Positions 19,304 through 29,718 of a DNA stretch of 64,000 bases are shown here, in pieces. The DNA lies in assembly GCA_003280995.1 (NCBI GenBank), contig QCDG01000009.1, forward strand, positions 1 through 64,000. Direction: 5' to 3'. Numbering within the stretch: position 1 is the first letter of the stretch; every line of letters starts with the position of its first letter. This stretch comes from Prochlorococcus sp. AG-355-A09 (lineage in GTDB: Bacteria > Cyanobacteriota > Cyanobacteriia > PCC-6307 > Cyanobiaceae). A program made the position numbers and the translations under genes. The notes beneath the pieces are model-generated. The model was given only the letters and a program-made list of their open reading frames with translations, was not told the origin of the DNA and searched no databases.

Positions 19304-19498
19304 ATGTTTTCTAGAAGCAAAAAACCTACAGTAAAAAAATCCGCAATAGTTGAAGAGACTCCATTATTTGCTCAATTATTACCATTCGCAAACAGAATGA
19401 ATGATAAGGTCCAATTGGTAAATGCTTTGGCTTTTACTTTTATTATGGGATTCTCAATTTTTGGAATTGCTCTATGGAAATTATCTGGGCTGACCTAA
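19304..19498 (+). CDS. 64-residue single-pass membrane protein
   Basis: Basic N-terminus (MFSRSKKPTVKKSA), then FAQLLPFANRMNDKVQLVNALAF and one transmembrane helix (FTFIMGFSIFGIALWKL). The FANRMND segment before a helix recalls high-light-inducible proteins, but the ExxNGRxAM chlorophyll-binding motif is absent. It therefore stays unassigned. It converges on the next gene, overlapping it by 4 bases. Confidence 0.6.
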   Translation: MFSRSKKPTVKKSAIVEETPLFAQLLPFANRMNDKVQLVNALAFTFIMGFSIFGIALWKLSGLT

Positions 19499-19761
19499 TT
19501 ATTTAATTTTTGCAAAGCATCAATTTTTGATTCTTTGTTTTCAATTATGGTTATTAACCATCTTGAGGCTAGGCCTCTGGATATTGATCTATTTTTTAGA
19601 AATCTACATATATAAATGTGTAGATTTTTTTCATTTTTGGAGTTAAATTTTTCCTCAAAATCTAAGATATCTTCTTCTGATTCTCTTTTTCTTAGCTCAT
19701 CCACTAATGCATTACTAGAGGAATCATTAAAGAAGTTCCCAATATTTAAGCTTAATGTCAT
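19495..19761 (-). CDS. Hypothetical protein, 88 residues
   Basis: Soluble, charged protein (LVDELRKRESEEDILDFEEKFN, then a helical KNRSISRGLASRWLITIIENKE segment). No family recognised. It lies just downstream, in the same orientation, of nrdJ and could be its cotranscribed neighbour on the promoter-distal side. Confidence 0.55.
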   Translation of the reverse strand: MTLSLNIGNFFNDSSSNALVDELRKRESEEDILDFEEKFNSKNEKNLHIYICRFLKNRSISRGLASRWLITIIENKESKIDALQKLNN

Positions 19762-19849
19762 AAATAATTTATGTCCCTATTAAAGAAGTAGCCATAAATT
19801 AAATTTTTAAAAACTAATTTATATTTTTTATTTACAAATAATTCAAAAT

Positions 19850-22183
19850 TTAATCTTTTGGTTTTGCAAGAGGAAGTAAGCACTTATCTGAATCACAACC
19901 TGCTGGTCCAGCTTCAGATAGTTCTCCAACATCATATTTATTAAGAGCATCAAAGAAATCGTTATTAACTTTCCTTTCAAATACTTTATTTTGCAATGAT
20001 ATATATTCCTCTTTACTAATAGGTTCAAAGGGTAATCTAGGGAATGTAGCGTTAGCACTAAATCGAGCTAGCAATGCCGCTGAAATATATCCCTCATTAT
20101 TTTCTATTGCATTATGAATAGCCTTAGCTAAATCCTCGATTTCATTTTCTCTAAATTCTACGGTTGCAGAGGTATTATGCTCTGTGTAAAATTTCTGCAC
20201 TTGCATGTAAAAATCAAATTGAGCTAATGCTGAGAAATTATTGATGTCTATTTGGTCTGCACCGTCTATATTTGCCCAACTAACTTCAGTAGGGATTTCA
20301 ACTAACCATTCAGTACATCTTGGATCAAATGGATTATCGAGCAAGCAACCATTTTCATCTTTATCAGATTGTGATGGAACAACTGAGTAACCATAATCCA
20401 TGCAAGCTAAAGCGATTGGGTCATTTTTCCTGAAAGTTATTCTTCTTATGAATCTTTGAGCCTTTGGAGGATGCCAACCTGGAGCTGCTCCAGTAAGAAG
20501 ACTTTTAGTTCCAGCTGGCTGAACTGTTGTGCATCTATTTGGTCTCCTTAGATTATGCTTATCACAATATTCCCATACAGTTTCTTTTACTATTTTTCTC
20601 CAAGAATTTAAGAATTCAGCTTCCTTTTCTTTGAAGGCCTTCCCTTCTTCGCTATTTGGCCTTCCTGCTTCCCACCATTTCAACCATGGTGTTCCAAAGG
20701 CATGGACACAAAAATCAAATAATCCAGTGAAACTTACTCCTACGATAGGATCATATTCCCTACTTTTTCTGTAACGTTCAACTTCAAATTCATGATTAAG
20801 TAAGCATGCTACAGAAAGAGCGGCTGCTTTAAAAGCTTTTTTTTGCTCTTCAAAATTTCCTGGATCAATCTGATTTAAATGAACTTCAGCCAAATTGCAG
20901 TGGAAATCATTTCCCAAGATCTCCCCACAGGGGTTAAGTCCATATCGGCTCATCCTGTGGTCTAACTCTTCTTCAGAAAACGGGCCATAACAACTATTGA
21001 TCCAATTTCTCGCTTCATCCTTACCTTGTTCTGAGTAGATTTCAATAAATTCCTTTCTCAATTCATCATCTTTGAGAATATCTGCATTTGACCTTGCGAT
21101 TGCTTCTGGTGCAAATTGAATAGCTCCTTCACCTGAATGGAATTGTTTTGTTACAGCATCCAAAACTGTTTGGTAAGCGGGTTTTGTATGGTAAACCCTA
21201 GTATGATTAGCCATCCTTAGAGCATCTTTTTCAGGATCTATTCTCCAATTACCCTTTTCATCTTGACTCCATAAATTTTCTTTTGCTGATGCGGCTTCCT
21301 TATCATCTGAAGCAAATTGTCTCATTCCAGCACTTCTTCTTATATTCCCAGCAACTATGGTTACTGCAGCTTCATCAATTAATAAACAACACTCTACTGT
21401 ATTTAATTTCCTACCAATTGCCTTTCCAAGAAGTGATGCGACTCTAGAGTAAAGATCTTTCAATTTGATAGGATTTGCCATACCACCAAAACCTTTTAAT
21501 GATTCTCCAGCAGGCCTAATATCTTCTAAATCAATATAAACATCAATTTCTCTTTCAAGACTCTCGTTACTTGATGCCTCAAGAAGATATTTATAGCTAT
21601 CTACCCATCCTCTTCTGCTATCTCCAACTTTGATATGAAGATCTTTTCCTTTAATTTCTAATGATGACTTTTCTTCTCTTCGATCTTTAGGAGTTATTCC
21701 AACTTCACTGACTGATTTAATGTTTATTTTGTTAATTACCGTAGGTAGATTATTTATAAAATGAGGCTCAATTATTGCACCTGTTCCACATCCCATCATT
21801 GCTAAGTCCATCATTAATGCGAAGGCTTCCCAATCAATTAAGTTTGTTGAGGTACAGTTGTATGCTCCTGAGAAATTTTGGTTCTTATTAATCCAAGGGG
21901 TTCCGCCAATCCATAACCATCTTCCTGAAGGTTGAGCTTTTTGGTTACTTTGCATCTCTCTCATTAGGATTAATTCTTCTTCAGAAAGTTTTCCTAATTC
22001 TTTTAATCCCGATAAATTCCTTTCACCTACTTCGCTCCAGTTCTCCCTTTTGCCAGATGAAGTTTTTCTACTATAAGATCTGAAAAAAACTGGATAAGCA
22101 GCTGGCGCAGTCTTTGGAAAATCATCTTTTTTAAGATTATTGGAATTGCTCTCTGAAGAAGCTTTATTTGGTGCAACAGTCAC
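19850..22183 (-). CDS. nrdJ: Adenosylcobalamin-dependent (class II) ribonucleoside-triphosphate reductase
   Basis: A 777-residue cytoplasmic enzyme that reduces ribonucleotides with B12. The start is taken as GTG at 22183 (VTVAPNKASS), because the 21 residues before it in the open frame look non-coding and would leave almost no upstream region. Class II signatures are present: GGTPWINKN, NCTSTNLIDWEAFALMMDLAMMGCGTGA, IRRSAGMRQFAS, LNPCGEILGNDFHCNLAEV, TVQPAGTKSLLTGAAPGWHPP and a C-terminal redox cysteine pair (GPAGCDSDKCLLP). Marine picocyanobacteria use this monomeric-type reductase as their main source of dNTPs. It ties the cell to cobalamin, consistent with cbiX nearby. Confidence 0.95.
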   Translation of the reverse strand: MTVAPNKASSESNSNNLKKDDFPKTAPAAYPVFFRSYSRKTSSGKRENWSEVGERNLSGLKELGKLSEEELILMREMQSNQKAQPSGRWLWIGGTPWINKNQNFSGAYNCTSTNLIDWEAFALMMDLAMMGCGTGAIIEPHFINNLPTVINKINIKSVSEVGITPKDRREEKSSLEIKGKDLHIKVGDSRRGWVDSYKYLLEASSNESLEREIDVYIDLEDIRPAGESLKGFGGMANPIKLKDLYSRVASLLGKAIGRKLNTVECCLLIDEAAVTIVAGNIRRSAGMRQFASDDKEAASAKENLWSQDEKGNWRIDPEKDALRMANHTRVYHTKPAYQTVLDAVTKQFHSGEGAIQFAPEAIARSNADILKDDELRKEFIEIYSEQGKDEARNWINSCYGPFSEEELDHRMSRYGLNPCGEILGNDFHCNLAEVHLNQIDPGNFEEQKKAFKAAALSVACLLNHEFEVERYRKSREYDPIVGVSFTGLFDFCVHAFGTPWLKWWEAGRPNSEEGKAFKEKEAEFLNSWRKIVKETVWEYCDKHNLRRPNRCTTVQPAGTKSLLTGAAPGWHPPKAQRFIRRITFRKNDPIALACMDYGYSVVPSQSDKDENGCLLDNPFDPRCTEWLVEIPTEVSWANIDGADQIDINNFSALAQFDFYMQVQKFYTEHNTSATVEFRENEIEDLAKAIHNAIENNEGYISAALLARFSANATFPRLPFEPISKEEYISLQNKVFERKVNNDFFDALNKYDVGELSEAGPAGCDSDKCLLPLAKPKD

Positions 22184-22317
22184 GATAAAAAAAACGTATG
22201 TAAATAACCCGTACTGGAAGAATAACTCTACCTGTGGCGTCTGCAACTATTCTTACCACTATTTAACGGTTTGTGTAGAATTATGTTTAATATGAAATCT
22301 TTGCTTCAAGAAAGGAT

Positions 22318-23013
22318 ATGGAAAGAGTCCCCGAACCTGAATTAATGGAAGAAAAAGAGCAGGTCATTTCTTATGACGAAGCTGATTTTTCAGAAGGGGA
22401 AGTTAATCTAATTAATCAAATAAATCAATATCTTTTGAAAAAAAATATTTCTTTAGGTGAAAAAGATTTAATAGTTGATTTAGGATGTGGCCCAGGAAAT
22501 ATTTCTGAGAAGTTAGCAATAAAATGGTCTAATACTGCAGTCGTAGGAATAGATGGTTCTAAAGAGATGATTTTGAGAGCAGAATATAATAAAAGTATTT
22601 CTAATAATCAAAAAAAATTAAAAAATTTACACTATATTTGTTCTGACATCAAAGACATTAAATCAAATAATTTTTTATTAAAAAAAAGAATTAGTTTACT
22701 TGTAAGCAACAGTTTGATTCATCACATTACCAATCTTGAAGATTTCTTCAACACAATAAGAGTTTTGTCTAGTAATACTACTGTAAATTTTCACAAGGAC
22801 TTAAAAAGGCCATTAGATGAAAAGTCTGCTTTAGAACTCAAAGCACAATGTTCAACTAAATATAATGAGATCTTAACTAATGATTATTATGCATCTTTAA
22901 GAGCTTCTTATACTTTTAAAGAGTTAAAAAATTTCATCTTAGAGAATGATCTATCCTCTTTAGATGTGTTTGAGGAAGGTGAAAATTATTTAATAGTCTA
23001 TGGTAATGTTTGA
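22318..23013 (+). CDS. SAM-dependent methyltransferase (class I)
   Basis: A 231-residue protein with a Rossmann methyltransferase core. Motif I is IVDLGCGPGNISEKLA (about 59-74), followed by AVVGIDGSKEMILRAE (motif II acidic residue) and LLVSNSLIHHI (motif IV). The lack of a recognisable substrate domain leaves the target open; small-molecule substrates are most likely. It lies 31 bases before prfC on the same strand. Confidence 0.8.
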   Translation: MERVPEPELMEEKEQVISYDEADFSEGEVNLINQINQYLLKKNISLGEKDLIVDLGCGPGNISEKLAIKWSNTAVVGIDGSKEMILRAEYNKSISNNQKKLKNLHYICSDIKDIKSNNFLLKKRISLLVSNSLIHHITNLEDFFNTIRVLSSNTTVNFHKDLKRPLDEKSALELKAQCSTKYNEILTNDYYASLRASYTFKELKNFILENDLSSLDVFEEGENYLIVYGNV

Positions 23014-23044
23014 GAACTAAGTGAAAGGCCCTTATATTATATAA

Positions 23045-24682
23045 ATGAGCTTAGGTACTAAAATTCTAAATAATAAAGAGATACTGGATGCGGTAAATAA
23101 AAGAAGAAATTTTGCTATTATTTCACATCCAGATGCTGGGAAAACGACTCTTACCGAGAAGCTTCTTTTGTATGGAGGTGCCATTCAACAGGCAGGAGCA
23201 GTAAAAGCTAGGGGTAATCAGAGAAAAGCCACCTCAGACTGGATGGAACTTGAGAAACAAAGAGGTATTTCTATTACATCAACAGTATTGCAATTTGAAT
23301 ATGAAAGATCTGTAATTAATCTATTAGATACACCAGGACACCAAGATTTCTCCGAAGATACTTATAGAACATTAGCTGCTGCTGATAATGCAGTTATGTT
23401 GGAAGATGCTGCTAAAGGACTAGAACCTCAAACTAGAAAATTGTTTGAAGTTTGCAAGATGCGAAAAATACCAATATTTACTTTTATAAATAAAATGGAT
23501 AGACCAGGAAGAGAGCCATTTTCTTTACTTGATGAAATTGAATCAGAACTTGGATTAAATACCCTACCTATAAACTGGCCAATTGGGAGTGGCGAGGAAT
23601 TTAGAGGGGTTATTGATAGATTTTCGAGAGAGGTGATTTTATTTGATAAAGCAGTGAGAGGGAAACAATCGAATGAGAAAAGATTAAGTCTTGAAGATAA
23701 AGAGCTATCAAAATATGTAGAGAGAGATTTACTTGAAAACTCACTTGAAGAATTGGAGGTTCTTGATGAGGCAGGATCTAAATTTGAAAAAGAAAAAGTT
23801 TTTAATGGCTCTTTAACCCCAGTTTTCTTTGGATCCGCCATGACTAATTTTGGTGTAAGGCCATTTTTAGATAGTTTTTTAAAAATGGCACAAAAACCAA
23901 CTTCAAGAAATAGTAATAAAGGGGATATTGAACCTGCACGCGATGAATTTAGTGGGTTTGTTTTTAAGCTTCAGGCAAATATGGATCCAAAGCACAGAGA
24001 TAGGGTTGCTTTTATAAGAATTTGTAGTGGCAAATTTGAAAAGGATATGTCAGTTAAACATTCCAGAACTGGGAAAACAATTAGATTATCAAGACCACAA
24101 AAAATATTTGGGCAAGATAGAGAAGTAGTTGATGATGCCTATCCTGGAGATGTTATTGGTTTAAATAATCCAGGGATGTTTTCTATTGGAGATACTCTTT
24201 ATACCGGTGCTCATCTGGAATATGAGGGCATACCGTCCTTTAGTCCTGAAATATTCAGCTGGCTAAGAAATCCAAATCCCTCAGCATTTAAAAACTTTAG
24301 AAAGGGTGTTAATGAACTTCGAGAAGAAGGAGCTGTTCAGATTCTTTATGACTTTGATGAGAGTAAAAGAGACCCTATACTCGCAGCCGTTGGTCAATTG
24401 CAGCTGGAGGTAGTGACTCACAGATTAAAAAGTGAATATGGTGTAGATGCAAATCTTGAAGCAATGCCATATCAAATGGCTAGATGGATTTCTGATGGAT
24501 GGCCAGCTATTGAAAAACTAGGCAGAATATTCAACTGTAAAATAGTTAAAGATTGTTGGAATAGGCCAGTTATTCTTTTCAAAAATGAGTGGAATCTAAA
24601 TCAGTTTGTTGAAGACAATAATCAATTAAATTTAAACAAAGTTGCGCCCGTTGTTAGTGGAGTTGAACCAATTGTTTTATAA
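23045..24682 (+). CDS. prfC: Peptide chain release factor 3 (RF3)
   Basis: A 545-residue translational GTPase of normal RF3 length. G motifs are [16 protein letters not shown] (G1), RGISITSTV (G2), [18 protein letters not shown] (G3, with the RF3-type SEDTYR) and [10 protein letters not shown] (G4). Domains II and III follow, with AIRIC-like and PYQMARW ending regions. RF3 recycles RF1 and RF2 from terminated ribosomes. ATG start at 23045; the CPP1-like gene follows about 50 bases later. Confidence 0.95.
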   Translation: MSLGTKILNNKEILDAVNKRRNFAIISHPDAGKTTLTEKLLLYGGAIQQAGAVKARGNQRKATSDWMELEKQRGISITSTVLQFEYERSVINLLDTPGHQDFSEDTYRTLAAADNAVMLEDAAKGLEPQTRKLFEVCKMRKIPIFTFINKMDRPGREPFSLLDEIESELGLNTLPINWPIGSGEEFRGVIDRFSREVILFDKAVRGKQSNEKRLSLEDKELSKYVERDLLENSLEELEVLDEAGSKFEKEKVFNGSLTPVFFGSAMTNFGVRPFLDSFLKMAQKPTSRNSNKGDIEPARDEFSGFVFKLQANMDPKHRDRVAFIRICSGKFEKDMSVKHSRTGKTIRLSRPQKIFGQDREVVDDAYPGDVIGLNNPGMFSIGDTLYTGAHLEYEGIPSFSPEIFSWLRNPNPSAFKNFRKGVNELREEGAVQILYDFDESKRDPILAAVGQLQLEVVTHRLKSEYGVDANLEAMPYQMARWISDGWPAIEKLGRIFNCKIVKDCWNRPVILFKNEWNLNQFVEDNNQLNLNKVAPVVSGVEPIVL

Positions 24683-24733
24683 AGTCTTAATGGATTATAA
24701 AATTAGTTAATCTGTTAGTATTGGTAAAAAATT

Positions 24734-25408
24734 TTGGATTCAAACAGTAATAAAAATAATAACCAAAAATCACCTTATGAAATTTTAGGTGTAAAAGAAG
24801 GTGCTGCTTTTGAAGATATTCAGAAGGCTAGAGATATTAAAGTTAAAGAGGCTGGTGAAGACTTAATTTTAAAAGCGAAAATAGAATCTTCCTTTGATCA
24901 ATTACTCATGGGTAGTCTGAAAGCCAGGCAATCAGGAAATGTAAGCTATGAAGCTGTGAGTGCCTCAAAAAAAGAAAAACAAATTAATCAATTTACCAAT
25001 AATAACTTCCCACTTCTTTCTAAAATAAAAAATTTAAATAATAACTCTAACAATTCAAGTCAGTATAGTCTGCCAAAAATAACTACCCCCTCATTTGATA
25101 ATCTTTCAATAAAAATATCTGTTGGGCTATTATTTTTAATTTTGTTATTTATCAGTCCAGACTCTAATAATAGACTTTTACTCTCTATCTCAACATTAAT
25201 ACTTACCTATACTCAAATTAAATCAGGGAAAAGATTTATAGGTTCTTTGGGTTGGAGTGTTACCTTTCTCTCGATAGGATTAATATTTGGTGGATTGCTT
25301 GAAAATAATTCTTTCATTCAGGAAGTATCAAACAACTCTTTATCAATACAAAAAATTCAAAGTATTCCGGCCATGGTTATTTTATGGCTAGGGGTAATTT
25401 TTTTATGA
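24734..25408 (+). CDS. CPP1/DUF3353-like protein with J-like N-terminus and membrane segments
   Basis: A 224-residue protein. Residues 12-75 ([22 protein letters not shown], then the [13 protein letters not shown] end) match the J-like domain of the chloroplast POR1 chaperone CPP1/CDF1 family, which lacks the HPD motif. After a polar linker come three to four hydrophobic segments (about 125-220). The plant protein stabilises protochlorophyllide reductase; the same role here is inference. The start is TTG at 24734, before [12 protein letters not shown]. It converges on hslO with a 6-base overlap. Confidence 0.8.
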   Translation: MDSNSNKNNNQKSPYEILGVKEGAAFEDIQKARDIKVKEAGEDLILKAKIESSFDQLLMGSLKARQSGNVSYEAVSASKKEKQINQFTNNNFPLLSKIKNLNNNSNNSSQYSLPKITTPSFDNLSIKISVGLLFLILLFISPDSNNRLLLSISTLILTYTQIKSGKRFIGSLGWSVTFLSIGLIFGGLLENNSFIQEVSNNSLSIQKIQSIPAMVILWLGVIFL

Positions 25409-26311
25409 TTGACTTTCTATCATAGATCTAATTTCTTCATAATTTATAAGATATTTATTTTTACAAAATTCACAAACCAACTCTGCTTTGCCATCTTTTT
25501 TGAGGATGTCCTCTAACTCGCTCTTATCAAGCATTTTCATCGCATTTAAACTTCTTTGTTTGGAACACTTGCATTTAAAACTCACTTCTTGAGAACGAGC
25601 TTTTTCAGAGATTGATTTATCGTCAATATCGGGAAATATATTTCTAATTAACTCAAGAAGATTATCTTTTGACTTAAATAGATCTTCGCTGAAAGAATTA
25701 ATTTCTTTGCATCTTTCTTCAAGTAGTGAGACTAGCAGAGGGTCAGTATCTTTTTTAGGTAAAACTTGAGCTAATAAGCCACCACTACAAATAAAACCTT
25801 TATTTTGAATTTTTTCTCCAATAAATACAGCAGAGGGAGTTTGCTCTGAATGATATAAATATGAAGCTAAGTCTTCAGCAATATTCCCATTTACTAATTC
25901 AACAGTGCTTGTAAAGGGTTCTCCAAATCCACTATCTCTAATTACATTTAAATATCCTGTACCTAATGCTTTTGTAAAATCAAAAGAATATTTATTATTA
26001 TCTATTTTGACTAGGTCCAATTCTAAATTAGGATTCCCTACATAACCCCTAACTTTCCCGTCTCTACCTGCATCAACTAGTAATCCCTTTAAAGGTCCGT
26101 CAGATCTAACTCTTAAAGTGACTCTACCATGCATTATTTTCATCGAGCTTGCTAAAAGCAGTGAAGCACTAAATGCTCTGCCTAAGATACAGGTGGTTAA
26201 GTAAGAAAGGCCGTGTCTTTTTTTTGCTTCTAAAGAAGATTCTGTTGTTAAGACCGCAACTAATCTTATCCCTCCATTGGCTGCAGTAGCCCGAACTATC
26301 CTATCCTGCAT
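25403..26311 (-). CDS. hslO: Hsp33 redox-regulated chaperone
   Basis: A 302-residue chaperone of normal length. The N-terminal domain begins with [18 protein letters not shown] and includes the [16 protein letters not shown] block. The C-terminal redox switch has CxC at C247/C249 and CxxC at C280/C283, the four zinc-holding cysteines. Oxidation releases zinc and activates holdase function. Its first 11 bases overlap the 3' end of the upstream ABC ATPase gene, so the two are translationally linked. Confidence 0.95.
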   Translation of the reverse strand: MQDRIVRATAANGGIRLVAVLTTESSLEAKKRHGLSYLTTCILGRAFSASLLLASSMKIMHGRVTLRVRSDGPLKGLLVDAGRDGKVRGYVGNPNLELDLVKIDNNKYSFDFTKALGTGYLNVIRDSGFGEPFTSTVELVNGNIAEDLASYLYHSEQTPSAVFIGEKIQNKGFICSGGLLAQVLPKKDTDPLLVSLLEERCKEINSFSEDLFKSKDNLLELIRNIFPDIDDKSISEKARSQEVSFKCKCSKQRSLNAMKMLDKSELEDILKKDGKAELVCEFCKNKYLINYEEIRSMIESQS

Positions 26312-26948
26312 GATTTTCTTTCATAAAATTTTTGATTTTCCCTTTTTCTAAGAATAATATCCTAGAAGGGATTCCCTCAAATAAGGCAGGTTCATGAGTG
26401 ACAATAATAATTGTATTTTTATTTTTTAAATCAAGAATTAAATTCTTCACATCATTTCTCATTGAATAGTCTAATCCAGCAGTTGGTTCATCAAGTAAAA
26501 GAACTGAGGGGTTTCTAAGTAGTTGAACTGCTACAGCTAACCGCCTTTGTTGTCCGCCACTTAGCTGTTCTGGTGGTTGAGTCAGATTAATTTTTTTTAA
26601 ACCAACTTTATTTAAAACTATTTCTATATTTTTTTCTCTTAAAGATTTATGGCCTATTTTTAATTCTTTACCAATGGTTGTACCTATAAAGTATCTTTCA
26701 GGAAATTGGAATACTACTCCACAAAACCATCTTCTTTCTCTAGAAGACAAAATTTTACTCTTCCAAGTAATTTTTCCCTTTTGCGGATTTGTTAGTCCGC
26801 TTATTATTTCGAGTAGGGTGGTTTTCCCAGAACCACTATTGCCGCAAATTAAAATGATCTCATTTTCATGAACTTTTAAATTTAAATTGTCTATTATTTT
26901 TCTTTCACCAGTTTGGGGTTGATAAGATATTCCTTTTAAATCAAGCAT
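26301..26948 (-). CDS. ABC transporter ATP-binding protein (CbiO/ABCI-like)
   Basis: A 215-residue ATPase. Walker A is GNSGSGKTT, the Q-loop is [10 protein letters not shown], the signature is [12 protein letters not shown], Walker B is VLLLDEP and the H-loop is VTHEP. The FQFPE Q-loop is typical of ECF/CbiO-type ATPases and of the plant ABCI11 family. No permease gene is adjacent, so the partner is encoded elsewhere. It overlaps hslO, which follows it. Confidence 0.85.
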   Translation of the reverse strand: MLDLKGISYQPQTGERKIIDNLNLKVHENEIILICGNSGSGKTTLLEIISGLTNPQKGKITWKSKILSSRERRWFCGVVFQFPERYFIGTTIGKELKIGHKSLREKNIEIVLNKVGLKKINLTQPPEQLSGGQQRRLAVAVQLLRNPSVLLLDEPTAGLDYSMRNDVKNLILDLKNKNTIIIVTHEPALFEGIPSRILFLEKGKIKNFMKENHAG

Positions 26949-27031
26949 TATTAATTAAGTTATAGGTATGAATTTGAATCTAGTAATAACTTACTTATAA
27001 TAGCTTTAGATTTAAAAAGATATTAGTCAAT

Positions 27032-27475
27032 ATGAATATTATTTTTAGGGAAGTTGATCCTTTTAATTGTTGGATATGGATCAGGTTTTCAGAATCACCA
27101 ACTCAAGACGAAAAAAATTATTTAGATGGTGTTTTTGATAGTTGGTACGTTTTAGGAAGGTTAGGTGGATTTAATTCTGAAAATTTGCAAACTCATGAAG
27201 AGGGTTCCGATCTAAGTTGGATGTCCTACGATAATGACCAAAAAAATTCATCTCTTCCAGCCTTAATGCATAATTTAGGAATTATGGAATATCAAAATCT
27301 TTGGGGAAGATGTTGGGTTGATTTTGGAACTTCAGACTCCATTTCAATAGATATATTAATTAATTCTTTGAATGAGATATCAAATAATTATGTAAAAATT
27401 GAAGAGTTAATTATTGGGGGTGAAAATAATGATTGGTCAGTTGAAGAACATGAAGATTTAGTTTTCAAAGATTAA
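27032..27475 (+). CDS. DUF3531 family protein
   Basis: A 147-residue acidic protein. The N-terminus (NIIFREVDPFNCWIWIRFS) and the middle (FDSWYVLGRLGGFNSENLQ, NLWGRCWVDFGTSD) match DUF3531, conserved in cyanobacteria and plastids with unknown role. ATG start. It precedes rsmE by 9 bases and heads an rsmE/DUF92 unit. Confidence 0.78.
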   Translation: MNIIFREVDPFNCWIWIRFSESPTQDEKNYLDGVFDSWYVLGRLGGFNSENLQTHEEGSDLSWMSYDNDQKNSSLPALMHNLGIMEYQNLWGRCWVDFGTSDSISIDILINSLNEISNNYVKIEELIIGGENNDWSVEEHEDLVFKD

Positions 27476-27484
27476 GTGTTTTAG

Positions 27485-28258
27485 ATGGAAGACTTAACAA
27501 GATTAATTATTTCCCATGAAAGAATTGAAAATATTAAGAACAATAATTTAGAACTTTCTAAAGAAGAGGCTCATTATTTAAATAAAGTAATGAGGATAAA
27601 AAATGGTAAAAAAATATTTATAGCTAACGGAGAGGGTTCATTATGGAAAGCTATAAAAGTTAAAAATGATTGCTTAGAAATAATTAAATCAAAAAAACCT
27701 TACTTATTTCAAGAACAAGAAATTCACTTATTAGGAATAGCTGTTGTTATACCAAAAAGTGGTTTTGAGGATATTTTAAAAATGTGTACTGAAATAGGAA
27801 TTGATTATATACAGCCATTATTTTCAGAAAGACAGGTAAACAAAAATTTAAATTTTTCTAAAAAACTTTTGAGATGGAATTTAATTATCAATGAAGCTGT
27901 TGAGCAAAGTGAGAGATTATGGAAACCATCTATTTTAAATGGAATGGATATTATTGAATGGCTAAAAAGTAGAGACAATCAAGAAAGAGTTTCAATTTCT
28001 ATAACTAGAGAAGAAACACTATATGACTTAAATCAATGGTTAAGAAAACAACAAGAATTTGGAAATAAAAAAGGAGGTATTTTTTGGAATGTAATTGGTC
28101 CTGAAGGAGGTTGGTCCGCTAAAGAAATTGATTTTTTTAAAAAAAATAATATTACCTTTGTTAAGCTTTCCGAAACTATCTTGAGAACTTCAACGGCTAG
28201 TATTAACGCATCATCAATTCTAAATCAGTGGAGAATTGATTTGAAATTAAAGAATTAG
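27485..28258 (+). CDS. rsmE: 16S rRNA (uracil1498-N3)-methyltransferase
   Basis: A 257-residue SPOUT-family enzyme of standard length. The N-terminal PUA-like part contains EEAHYLNKVMRIKNGKKIF. The SPOUT knot region contains the conserved FWNVIGPEGGWSAKEIDFF and the ending ILRTSTASINASSIL. It methylates U1498 in 16S rRNA. The DUF92 gene begins 6 bases after its stop codon. Confidence 0.92.
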   Translation: MEDLTRLIISHERIENIKNNNLELSKEEAHYLNKVMRIKNGKKIFIANGEGSLWKAIKVKNDCLEIIKSKKPYLFQEQEIHLLGIAVVIPKSGFEDILKMCTEIGIDYIQPLFSERQVNKNLNFSKKLLRWNLIINEAVEQSERLWKPSILNGMDIIEWLKSRDNQERVSISITREETLYDLNQWLRKQQEFGNKKGGIFWNVIGPEGGWSAKEIDFFKKNNITFVKLSETILRTSTASINASSILNQWRIDLKLKN

Positions 28259-28264
28259 ATAAAT

Positions 28265-29008
28265 ATGGATTTAATTAGAAATCAATTTTTTATAGGTTTT
28301 TGCATTAATTTTATTTTGATTTATATATTTTGCAGGATTCCTTTGATGACGAAAGGTGGTTGGGTAAGTGCAGGCATCTTAGGCACAATTTTGTGGGGAT
28401 GTTTATCTTGGCAGGGATGGATGTCAGTTGTAATTTATTTATTATTTGGATCCCTAGTTACCAAAATAGGTTTTAAATTTAAAAAAGCACAAGGAATTGC
28501 TGAAAAAAGAGGCGGGAGAAGAGGTCCTGAGAATGTATGGGGCTCAGCAGCTACAGGATTATTTCTTGCCATTATGACCAAATTTAATGCTGCCAATGTA
28601 GTGATGTTTAAAGTAGGTTTTGCTGCAAGTTTTGCTGCAAAGTTGGCGGATACTTTTGGTAGCGAAATTGGAAAAAGATTTGGTAAAGACACATACTTAA
28701 TTACTTCACTTAAAAAGGTTGATAGGGGAACTGAAGGAGGAATAAGTATAGAAGGAACATTAGCTAGTGTTTTGGGATCAATATTTATGGCTTTTATAAT
28801 GCTTCGTCTATCAATTATTTCTACAAAATATCATTTTATAGTTGTTGTAGTTTCTGGATTCTTGGCAACACTTTCTGAAAGTATTATTGGTGCTAAATTT
28901 CAAAACAAATATAAATTAAGTAATGAATTGGTAAATGCTATTCAGACAAGTATTGCTTCTGTTTTTGCTATCTTTGCTCTTATTTTATATTCATATTTTT
29001 TAAATTAA
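28265..29008 (+). CDS. DUF92/TIGR00297 membrane protein, VTE6-type (phytyl-phosphate kinase-like)
   Basis: A 247-residue membrane protein with six or more hydrophobic segments. The AEKRGGRRGPENVWGSAATG block and the AKLADTFGSEIGKRFGKDTYLIT block are the conserved acidic/glycine motifs of the DUF92 family. The plant and cyanobacterial member VTE6 phosphorylates phytyl-phosphate in tocopherol and chlorophyll phytol recycling. That role here is by family only. It is the last gene of the rsmE unit and converges on the SGNH hydrolase. Confidence 0.83.
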   Translation: MDLIRNQFFIGFCINFILIYIFCRIPLMTKGGWVSAGILGTILWGCLSWQGWMSVVIYLLFGSLVTKIGFKFKKAQGIAEKRGGRRGPENVWGSAATGLFLAIMTKFNAANVVMFKVGFAASFAAKLADTFGSEIGKRFGKDTYLITSLKKVDRGTEGGISIEGTLASVLGSIFMAFIMLRLSIISTKYHFIVVVVSGFLATLSESIIGAKFQNKYKLSNELVNAIQTSIASVFAIFALILYSYFLN

Positions 29009-29024
29009 TAATATTTGGAAAGAC

Positions 29025-29669
29025 CTAAGATTCCTTCCATTTTGTAAGAATCTCCCAGCTTTTAAGTCTTTGGAAAAGCCAGAAATGACCTTCGGAATTT
29101 AGATGAATTCCATCATGCGTAATCCAATTTTTACTCCTTTTATCAGAGTACATTTCTCTAAAAGTAGGAAGAAATGGGACATTCTGATTGAGGCATACTT
29201 CCTCCATTCTTCTTTCATAAGAATTACAAAAATCATTTGAGTACCATAGACATCCTGCGAACGGCATTTTGCTTTCGTCAACAGGTGTCAAACCAATAAC
29301 AAAGACATTTGTTTGAGAGTGCATTTCATTAATAAGTCTATCTAATCCATATTCAAATCCATCTATATCTAATTGATGTCTCCCGTTTTTCTGACCAATT
29401 GCTGCAGTGTCGTTAAGACCAACATTAAGCAGTATTGCTTTAGGTTTATTTCTTCTAGTTTCTCCTCTAGATGACCATTCTTTTTCCCATCTAGATGAAA
29501 CTTTTTCTATCCCATCTCCCCTTACGCCAAGTTGATAAATTACTGGCCCATTTTGGTTGTTGCACCAATCTTTTCTAAGCCTCTCACACCATCCGCCACC
29601 TTCATTATCTCCCCATCCATAAACTGAGCTATCTCCAATTACAACTAGCTGTTTTGGTGAACTAATCAC
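29025..29669 (-). CDS. SGNH/GDSL-family hydrolase
   Basis: A 214-residue hydrolase. Block I is VIGDSSVYGWGDNEGGGW with the nucleophile serine. Block III is LLNVGLNDTA with asparagine. Block V is THDGIHLNSEGHFW with the Asp-x-x-His pair. No signal peptide is present, so it is probably cytoplasmic. Substrates of the family are esters of lipids, sugars or thioesters. It is divergent in distance from the phn genes, which lie 50 bases away on the same strand. Confidence 0.88.
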   Translation of the reverse strand: MISSPKQLVVIGDSSVYGWGDNEGGGWCERLRKDWCNNQNGPVIYQLGVRGDGIEKVSSRWEKEWSSRGETRRNKPKAILLNVGLNDTAAIGQKNGRHQLDIDGFEYGLDRLINEMHSQTNVFVIGLTPVDESKMPFAGCLWYSNDFCNSYERRMEEVCLNQNVPFLPTFREMYSDKRSKNWITHDGIHLNSEGHFWLFQRLKSWEILTKWKES

Positions 29670-29718
29670 TATAACCGGAAAAAAATAATTACTTGATTCA
29701 ACAAATTATTCTTACAAA

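Noticed and set aside
19304..19498. Possible high-light-inducible protein
   Set aside because: FANRMND precedes a helix, but the ExxNGRxAM motif is absent.
22184..22317. Cobalamin riboswitch before nrdJ
   Set aside because: Only about 130 bases separate nrdJ from the next gene and no conserved B12-box pattern is visible.
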